Origin: Chloroflexota bacterium
GTDB lineage: Bacteria > Chloroflexota > Dehalococcoidia > Lucifugimonadales > JAPUKM01
Reading direction: 5' to 3'
DNA: 10,804 bases
Assembly: GCA_027295645.1 (NCBI GenBank)
Contig: JAPUKM010000286.1
Span: 1-10,804, forward strand
Shown here one piece after another: positions 6,080-10,804 of this stretch (the first letter of the stretch is position 1; every line of letters starts with the position of its first letter). The position numbers and the translations under genes are program-made. A model generated the notes under the pieces. That model was not told the origin of the DNA. It ran no database searches and saw only the letters and a list, made by a program, of their open reading frames with translations.

Positions 6080-7822
6080 ATGGAACAAGCCCCACCCGTC
6101 GCAAACCCGTACGTTGTCGGCAGCCCCGTAACCCATTCGGAGATGTTCTTCGGACGGCAGGACGTGTTCGACTTCGTCCGACAGACGCTTGTAGGCCGTC
6201 ACCAGGACAACGTCATCGTCTTGTATGGGCAGCGTCGCACGGGTAAGACATCCGTGCTCTACCAGATGCGGAATCATCTGGACCCCTCGTACATACCCAT
6301 TCTCATAGACTTGCAGGGCTTCTCGCTGAACTCCTTGGCCGGCTTCTTTCTGGAGCTGGCTACCACTATCCAGCGCCAGCTACGGAGAGATTGGGACGTT
6401 CAGCTCCCAAGGCCTGAATCGGAGGCCTTTGCTGAGAACCCACTGGAGCAGTTTCAGGAGGAGTTTCTCAACAGCGTCTGGGAGGCCATTGGTGAGCGAC
6501 ATCTCTTGCTGATGATAGATGAGGTCTTGCGGCTTGAGGAGCAGACACAGGCTGGGAAGCTGGAGCCCCAGGTGTTTGACCACATCCGCAGCCTCATGCA
6601 GCACAGCCCCAGACTCAACTTCATCCTTTCAGTGGGTACCCGAGTAACACAGCTACAGGGCAAGGAGTTCGACCTCCTCTTCAACACCGCCCTCTACAAG
6701 GAGATCAGCTTCCTGGATAGACGGGCCGCCATCGCGCTGATCACGGAGCCGGCCCGAGACGTATACCGGTTCAGCAACGATGCTATCGAACGTATCTTCA
6801 AGATCACATCCGGGCATGCCTACTACACCCAGCTCCTCTGCCACAGCATCTTCAGCCGCTTCGGAGGCGAGTGGTCGGTTGTCACCGCGGAGGATGTCGA
6901 GGAGGTCATCGGAGAGTCCGTGGAACGGGCCACCGTAAACCTGAAATTCGTTTGGGACGATTCGCCGTTTATTGAGCAACTGACTCTCCTGGCCGTGGAT
7001 GCCGCCATCGGCGACACGGACCAGGAGGTGAACGAAAAGGAGGTCGTTCGCGTCCTGGCAACCCATGAGATCAACCTGCCCCCCGGGGAGGTGACTACAG
7101 CATTACGAAACCTTGTGGGACGCGAAGTCCTTTCTGGAACCGACAGCTACAGATTCAGTGTTCAACTGCTGCGCCAGTGGCTCAGAGAGAACCAGCGGAT
7201 CGAATGGCTGGACCAGGATCTGCTGGCGCAGGTGAAGCAGGCACCCGCAGCGCTCAGAGAGACCCCGGCCACCCCAGCCGTAAAGGAAAAGAGAGGACAC
7301 CTGGTCAGTATAGGAATAGCTGCATTCATCGCCGTGCTCATTCTCGGTATAGGAATGCTTGCCGCTCTCTTAAGTGGTGATGATGCCCCGGCACGGGTGC
7401 CTATTGAGCAGGGAGCGTACGCTATTGACAGATGCGCACTGCCCCCCGTGGACCAGATGGCCTGGGTAGAGCTGTGTGTACAGTCCGTAGATGTGCTTGA
7501 AACGGGTGAACTCAGGTTCAATATGTCCTGGGGAGCACGGATCGCCCAGGGCGCCTTGACCGAGCAGGGAACGCCTGCCAACGCTCTCCTTAAACGCTCG
7601 GACGTGGGGAACTCCAACATCTACGTCATCGATGATCAGGGAAACCGCTACGACTTTACTGACCTGGGTGGAGCATCTGCGGAGGATACGAATATCCTCA
7701 GGGACAACGTTGTCAACGGTTGGTTTCTCTTCCCACAGCCGCAGCCTGGCGCTAAACTGTACACCTTCCATGACGACGACAACTTCTGGGCAATACCGGG
7801 AGTTAGTCTGGAGATGCAATAG
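6080..7822 (+). CDS. Membrane-anchored P-loop ATPase (AAA/STAND-like) with extracytoplasmic Ig-like domain
   Basis: Numbered over 580 residues: an N-terminal ANPYVVGSP...FFGR signature (8-26) typical of ATPase_2/COG1672-type modules; Walker A GQRRTGKT (50-57); Walker B LLLMIDEV with Asp147-Glu148; a sensor-1-like strand FILSVGTR (181-188); a FLDRRAAIALITEPAR segment (211-226) and SGHAYYTQLLC (244-254), as in this family; a predicted winged helix (about 290-372); then KEKR and one transmembrane helix (408-431). The remaining approximately 150 residues are predicted outside by the positive-inside rule and look beta-rich, resembling telokin/DUF4352-like Ig domains (NIYVIDDQGNRYDFTDLGG; Cys452 and Cys466). 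The catalytic residues are intact, so ATP binding is likely; the output is unknown. It probably forms an operon with the paralogous ATPase 64 bp downstream. Signal transduction from the envelope is my inference. Confidence 0.88.
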   Translation: MEQAPPVANPYVVGSPVTHSEMFFGRQDVFDFVRQTLVGRHQDNVIVLYGQRRTGKTSVLYQMRNHLDPSYIPILIDLQGFSLNSLAGFFLELATTIQRQLRRDWDVQLPRPESEAFAENPLEQFQEEFLNSVWEAIGERHLLLMIDEVLRLEEQTQAGKLEPQVFDHIRSLMQHSPRLNFILSVGTRVTQLQGKEFDLLFNTALYKEISFLDRRAAIALITEPARDVYRFSNDAIERIFKITSGHAYYTQLLCHSIFSRFGGEWSVVTAEDVEEVIGESVERATVNLKFVWDDSPFIEQLTLLAVDAAIGDTDQEVNEKEVVRVLATHEINLPPGEVTTALRNLVGREVLSGTDSYRFSVQLLRQWLRENQRIEWLDQDLLAQVKQAPAALRETPATPAVKEKRGHLVSIGIAAFIAVLILGIGMLAALLSGDDAPARVPIEQGAYAIDRCALPPVDQMAWVELCVQSVDVLETGELRFNMSWGARIAQGALTEQGTPANALLKRSDVGNSNIYVIDDQGNRYDFTDLGGASAEDTNILRDNVVNGWFLFPQPQPGAKLYTFHDDDNFWAIPGVSLEMQ

Positions 7823-7886
7823 CCGCGTTTCCGACGGACTGAGAGCCACCGCCCTCTGTTAACAGCAGCCCAATCCCGGAAATAGT

Positions 7887-9806
7887 GTGGAGAAAATGAA
7901 CGCCACAAACCCATTCATCTATGGGAACCCCCTCACGGATCCTCAGCGCTTTATCGGAAGGCGCACGGAGGTGGAGCAGATCTACAGCCGACTGCGCAAC
8001 CCCGAATTCGAGAGCAGCTCGCTTGTCGGCGAGCGGCGCATGGGTAAGACATCGGTCCTGAACTTCATCTCCCATCCGGATATCGTTCGGCGCAGCGGCC
8101 TGGACCCCGCAGCATGTCATTTTGTGTACGTGGACCTCCAAATGCTCGGGCCGGATACCACACCAACGCGCCTTTATCAGCATCTACTGCGCCGCATAGG
8201 GACCAAGATAGAGGACGCTGAACTTAAGAAGATGCTTGATGGTATAAACCAGTCTGAGACCATCGATAACTACGACCTTTCTGACCTGTTCGACATCATT
8301 GATCAGAGGGAACAGTACATCGTCCTGCTTCTGGACGAGTTCGAGAATATTGGGGCCAACGCCAACTTTGGGCCTGAGTTCTACTATGGCCTGCGCTCCC
8401 TGGCCATCCACCACAACCTGGCGCTGGTCACATCCAGTCAGAGCGACCTGGTGGAGCTCTCTCGATCTGACGCCGTCCGCAGCTCCCCATTCTTCAACAT
8501 CTTTGCGACTATTCACCTCCAGCCCTTTAGCACCAAGGACGTTGGTGAGCTCCTACAGACCTACCTTAAGAGCACAGGAGTGCCTTTCACCCAGACGGAG
8601 GTCCAATACCTCTGGCAAATAGCCGGTGGGTTCCCCTTCCTACTTCAAATGGCCTCGGCTATGCTCTTTAGGGCGCATCAGGCCGGCCATGAAGAGGCCC
8701 AGCGTATCGCATTGGTCCACTCGGAATTCCCTGCCCAGGCCCAACCGCACCTGCGCAACTATTGGGAATTTACTACCGGTGAGGAGCGGATTATCTTGGC
8801 GGTCCTGGCACTGCTGCACACCCAAAAAACCGCTCAGGGGCAGAGCTGGACAGCCCCCCAGTTGGAGGGGTGGTATCGGCGTACAAGCAACGTCGTCCCC
8901 GGTTTGGCCCGTCGCGGGCTGCTGAACAGAATCCACGACCAGTATTTGCTGTTCTCCACTACGTTTGCCGATAGCATCATCGATGGGCTTACTGCTGACC
9001 CGTCAGAGCCCATGAATGCTGAAGAATGGCAGCAGAAGATAGCAGACGGCCTTGCTCCGCTTCCGGAGGGGGCAAAGTACCATGCCCAACAATGGCTCAT
9101 GAACACAAGGACTGCGCAGGGTGACCTGTTCATAAAATGGCTCGCAGACCCTCAGACCGTTGAGGCAGCTATGGAGCTGATTGCCAGTTCCGGCGCTCCC
9201 TTCCACACAATAGGCGAGCTCCCGCCCTTGGCCACTGCCGCCAAAGCAGAGACCACCAACGTCGCCTCCCTGGCAGGCGTAGAGCTATCAAAAAGTACGG
9301 GACCCAGCACCAGAGGGCAAATATCCCTGGATGACGCGGAAGCTGCCGAAACCGCCGGTGCGGATATCGAGCTGATCTTCACTCCAGCGCCAGATCCCAC
9401 CAGATTATTGCAGCTCTGCCAGTGGCTGGAACAGATAGCAAAAGCTGAAATTGAAGAGATGGCGGGCTCCTCAGAGGGAGGCACCTCAGTGAGGATTTTG
9501 CTGAAAAGGCCAATTGCCTTGGCGGAGATGCTCTTAGAACTCCCGGAGGTGGAGGAGGTGACCGAACGGCCGGTACAGGACGAAGGTTCCAAGGGGCGCC
9601 GGTTCATCAAGAAACGCAAAGATACTCGCGGCCGCACCCCCTCGGCTCTTCAACGGTGGCGTGTGGTGTTGCGCCCCCCCTCCCCTTCTGCGACCGGGGA
9701 GCCGGCCCAGGAAACTGGCCAGACCGCATCCGCAGTACCCGATCAGCCGTCTGTCAATGCTGAAGAGGACATTGCTGGGGAGCAGCAGGGTCCGCCTTCA
9801 CCCTGA
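7887..9806 (+). CDS. Soluble P-loop ATPase (AAA/STAND-like) with C-terminal predicted ferredoxin-like domain
   Basis: Paralogue of the preceding gene. Numbered from GTG 7887 (639 residues): TNPFIYGNPLTDPQRFIGR (7-25); Walker A GERRMGKT (48-55); Walker B YIVLLLDEFE with Asp150-Glu151; a sensor-like strand LALVTSSQSD (178-187); a winged helix (about 296-370); and a helical segment (about 376-437) of unknown role. A linker leads to a C-terminal domain (about 491-597) with a beta-alpha-beta-beta-alpha-beta pattern (ADIELIFTP, a helix, SVRILLKRP, LAEMLLELPEVEEV, RWRVVLRP), then an unstructured Pro/Glu-rich tail. No transmembrane helix is seen. The alternative start ATG 7896 differs by three codons; GGAA lies 5 nt before the GTG, while GGAG lies only 3 nt before the ATG. 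The ATPase core is intact and the function unknown. The C-terminal domain may sense or bind a partner (inference). Confidence 0.87.
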   Translation: MEKMNATNPFIYGNPLTDPQRFIGRRTEVEQIYSRLRNPEFESSSLVGERRMGKTSVLNFISHPDIVRRSGLDPAACHFVYVDLQMLGPDTTPTRLYQHLLRRIGTKIEDAELKKMLDGINQSETIDNYDLSDLFDIIDQREQYIVLLLDEFENIGANANFGPEFYYGLRSLAIHHNLALVTSSQSDLVELSRSDAVRSSPFFNIFATIHLQPFSTKDVGELLQTYLKSTGVPFTQTEVQYLWQIAGGFPFLLQMASAMLFRAHQAGHEEAQRIALVHSEFPAQAQPHLRNYWEFTTGEERIILAVLALLHTQKTAQGQSWTAPQLEGWYRRTSNVVPGLARRGLLNRIHDQYLLFSTTFADSIIDGLTADPSEPMNAEEWQQKIADGLAPLPEGAKYHAQQWLMNTRTAQGDLFIKWLADPQTVEAAMELIASSGAPFHTIGELPPLATAAKAETTNVASLAGVELSKSTGPSTRGQISLDDAEAAETAGADIELIFTPAPDPTRLLQLCQWLEQIAKAEIEEMAGSSEGGTSVRILLKRPIALAEMLLELPEVEEVTERPVQDEGSKGRRFIKKRKDTRGRTPSALQRWRVVLRPPSPSATGEPAQETGQTASAVPDQPSVNAEEDIAGEQQGPPSP

Positions 9807-9843
9807 GTTCTCTCAACCACCTGTGAGGAGGATGCGCTTTCAG

Positions 9844-9915
<72 letters not shown>

Positions 9916-10104
9916 AAGCGGCCACCTGCATACAGCAACTTCGCCGATATTTACCGGCCAAACCGGCTGCTCTACCGCCCCCGCTACTGACATTCCCGCT
10001 GTATCGACCGGCGGAGAGGCACACTCCAATGCCTAGTGATTATTCTGAAGAGTCTGGATGAGTGAGTCAAGTGGCAATCAGCTATAAAACCGTTCGCCCG
10101 GTCG

Positions 10105-10227
10105 CTATCGAATAACCTTACACATCCTGCCAGGCACACCGTTGAGAAGGGCGGAGGAGGAGAGGGTTATTTCGAGACCCGTTGCGTGCTTCAGGACCTG
10201 CACGACACCCGTATTGTCATCTGCCAT
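10105..10227 (-). CDS. Small hypothetical protein, 40 residues
   Basis: Not a recognised family. On the minus strand, ATG 10227 is preceded by AGGAGG (10235-10240) with an ideal 7-nt spacer, the best Shine-Dalgarno in the window. The frame runs MADDNTGVVQVLKHATG to MCKVIR and stops with TAG. The peptide has a plausible amphipathic beta pattern, no signal peptide and a single Cys. An operator-like dyad and a TTGATA element lie upstream. After the stop, ACCG-GGCGAA-CGGT followed by TTTTA could be a very weak terminator. The strong ribosome site supports a real gene, but a short ORF like this could still be chance or the remnant of a longer gene. Confidence 0.5.
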   Translation of the reverse strand: MADDNTGVVQVLKHATGLEITLSSSALLNGVPGRMCKVIR

Positions 10228-10234
10228 ATCATCC

Positions 10235-10240
10235 CCTCCT
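10235..10240 (-). promoter_or_regulatory. Strong Shine-Dalgarno for the 40-residue ORF
   Basis: The minus strand reads AGGAGG, then GGATGAT, then ATG. A six-base match to anti-Shine-Dalgarno at optimal distance is the main reason for calling the small ORF. Confidence 0.6.
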
Positions 10241-10258
10241 CCGTACGACTAGCGGCAT

Positions 10259-10287
10259 CTTTTAGCAGATATTCTGCTTGTTATCAA
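10259..10287 (-). promoter_or_regulatory. Operator-like dyad within a possible promoter
   Basis: AGCAGA-TAT-TCTGCT (10264-10278) is a perfect 6-bp dyad with a 3-bp centre. On the minus strand it sits between TTGATA (10282-10287) and TAAAAG (10259-10264), which are 17 nt apart. The -10 match is poor, so the promoter is tentative; the dyad itself is clear and lies about 24 bp upstream of the small ORF's Shine-Dalgarno. Confidence 0.35.
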
Positions 10288-10368
10288 CCCCCTGAATCCG
10301 CCCCTCAATTCATTGCGGGAAATGCGACGCAGTGATTTCGCCCGCTCTCCCGATTCAACTGAGCGGAT
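10288..10368. other. Intergenic DNA without recognised features
   Basis: Apart from a basic 41-codon minus-strand reading frame without a ribosome site, which I do not call, nothing was recognised here. Confidence 0.4.
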
Positions 10369-10394
10369 GGCCATAAGACTGGTCTAAAATGGCC
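10369..10394. repeat. Interrupted palindrome upstream of a promoter-like element
   Basis: The outer arms GGCCAT (10369-10374) and ATGGCC (10389-10394) enclose inner arms AGAC (10376-10379) and GTCT (10382-10385), with one extra A on the left and three on the right. It ends 11 bp before a TTGACA hexamer, a position that suits a regulator site, although it could also fold as an RNA hairpin. Confidence 0.45.
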
Positions 10395-10405
10395 GCCCCC
10401 AACGC

Positions 10406-10434
10406 TTGACACGTATTGCCATCGCTGTGATACC
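10406..10434 (+). promoter_or_regulatory. Candidate sigma70-type promoter
   Basis: A perfect -35 TTGACA (10406-10411), a 17-nt spacer, then GATACC (10429-10434) with an upstream TG giving an extended -10 (TGT-GATACC). The -10 matches the consensus at only three positions. It would start a plus-strand transcript near 10441. Confidence 0.4.
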
Positions 10435-10440
10435 GTTTAT

Positions 10441-10552
10441 TTGTCCTGAGAGACGGAGGGGGAGTGGAGGCCAAGACGCCACGCCAATCGGGCAACCGAG
10501 CGGCTAGTCGAGGCTAAAGGCCACCGAAGTTTCTCGGGGCACTTCTTTATTT
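10441..10552 (+). ncRNA. Possible small structured RNA of unknown class
   Basis: Downstream of the TTGACA element, the plus strand can fold several short hairpins: TCGG-GCAA-CCGA with a GNRA tetraloop (10488-10499), GGCT-AAA-GGCC (10512-10522), and either CCGA-AGTTTC-TCGG (10524-10537) or GAAGT/ACTTC (10526-10545) followed by TTTATTT, which is terminator-like. No credible ORF occupies this stretch. It matches no riboswitch or RNA family that I can identify with confidence, and short hairpins arise easily by chance. Confidence 0.25.
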
Positions 10553-10709
10553 ACAACAACCAGACGTACAATCGCACAATACGGTCGGGCCCGTCGCTAT
10601 CCGCCATCCACCCACCTCTTGCCACACACAGCTTTGAATTCGGCCCGCGCCGCCTGACAAGCGACGCTCAGATCAATGGAGGCGGAAGGCCCGGGCATCA
10701 AAACGCGCC

Positions 10710-10804
10710 GCCATTCTATCCGACACACATTGTCGGTTTCTGAATGGCAAACGGGGTCACCAGATGTCAGTTTCTGAATGGCAAACAGGGCCACCAGGCG
10801 TCGG
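10710..10804. repeat. 34-bp tandem repeat with a partial inverted copy, running off the window
   Basis: Units at 10731-10764 and 10765-10798 agree at 30 of 34 positions, and all four differences are transitions. A third unit appears to start at 10799 (CGTCGG against TGTCGG). The invariant core is GTTTCTGAATGGCAAAC. Immediately before the first unit, CCATTC-TAT-CCGACA (10711-10725) is an inverted partial copy of the unit's start, so the left boundary is a stem-loop-like inverted repeat around CACAT. The period is not a multiple of three and the array carries no recognised gene. Confidence 0.75.

Noticed and set aside
10250..10375. 41-codon basic ORF on the minus strand upstream of the 40-residue gene
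   Set aside because: No ribosome binding site, very arginine/serine-rich, and it runs through the operator-like dyad.
10441..10552. Known riboswitch (c-di-GMP, c-di-AMP, cobalamin or TPP class)
   Set aside because: Isolated short words resemble consensus pieces (CTGAGAG, CGGGCAACCG), but the ordered conserved cores are absent and no matching downstream gene is visible.
10597..10794. 65-codon minus-strand ORF starting with GTG inside the repeat array
   Set aside because: It starts in the tandem repeat, has no Shine-Dalgarno and resembles no known protein; its opening residues are encoded by the repeat.
10731..10804. CRISPR array
   Set aside because: The core begins GTTT and ends AAAC, but the 17-bp intervals are also about 70% identical to each other, so this is a plain 34-bp tandem repeat. 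No cas gene is present.

Overview
The window looks like chromosomal DNA of a bacterium, most likely a member of the Chloroflexota (Dehalococcoidia or SAR202-like relatives). This is an inference. It rests on the moderately GC-rich sequence, the secreted protein with Thr/Pro-rich linkers of the PTPTPLPTATP type, and NPF/NPY-type P-loop ATPases joined to Ig-like and small alpha/beta domains, all of which are familiar from that phylum. No rRNA or other marker settles the taxonomy.

Left part (1-3865, minus strand): a pentose phosphate pathway cluster transcribed in the order tkt (transketolase), gnd (short-type 6-phosphogluconate dehydrogenase), zwf (glucose-6-phosphate dehydrogenase, cut by the window edge). 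gnd and zwf overlap in a TGATG junction. tkt and gnd are separated by 138 bp. Together they cover the oxidative branch (zwf, gnd) and the sugar-rearranging branch (tkt); a 6-phosphogluconolactonase is not in view and may lie beyond zwf.

Centre (3866-4252): a divergent intergenic region rich in inverted repeats, with promoter-like elements facing both ways.

Right-centre (4253-9806, plus strand): three consecutive genes that I cannot assign to a described system. The first encodes an exported, C-terminally membrane-anchored surface protein with two Thr/Pro-rich linkers. The second encodes a P-loop (AAA/STAND-like) ATPase with one transmembrane helix and an extracytoplasmic Ig-like domain. The third encodes a paralogous soluble P-loop ATPase with a helical segment and a C-terminal predicted ferredoxin-like domain. 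Shared direction, the related N-terminal modules of the two ATPases and the 64-bp gap between them suggest that at least the two ATPases work together, perhaps passing an envelope signal to the cytoplasm. This is the best candidate for something undescribed.

Right end (9807-10804): a tRNA with CAT anticodon on the minus strand, then nearly 900 bp without a sizeable gene. This stretch holds a 40-codon minus-strand ORF with a near-perfect Shine-Dalgarno and an operator-like dyad upstream, an interrupted palindrome beside a TTGACA promoter-like element followed by a possible structured RNA, and a 34-bp tandem repeat that runs off the window and is preceded by a partial inverted copy.
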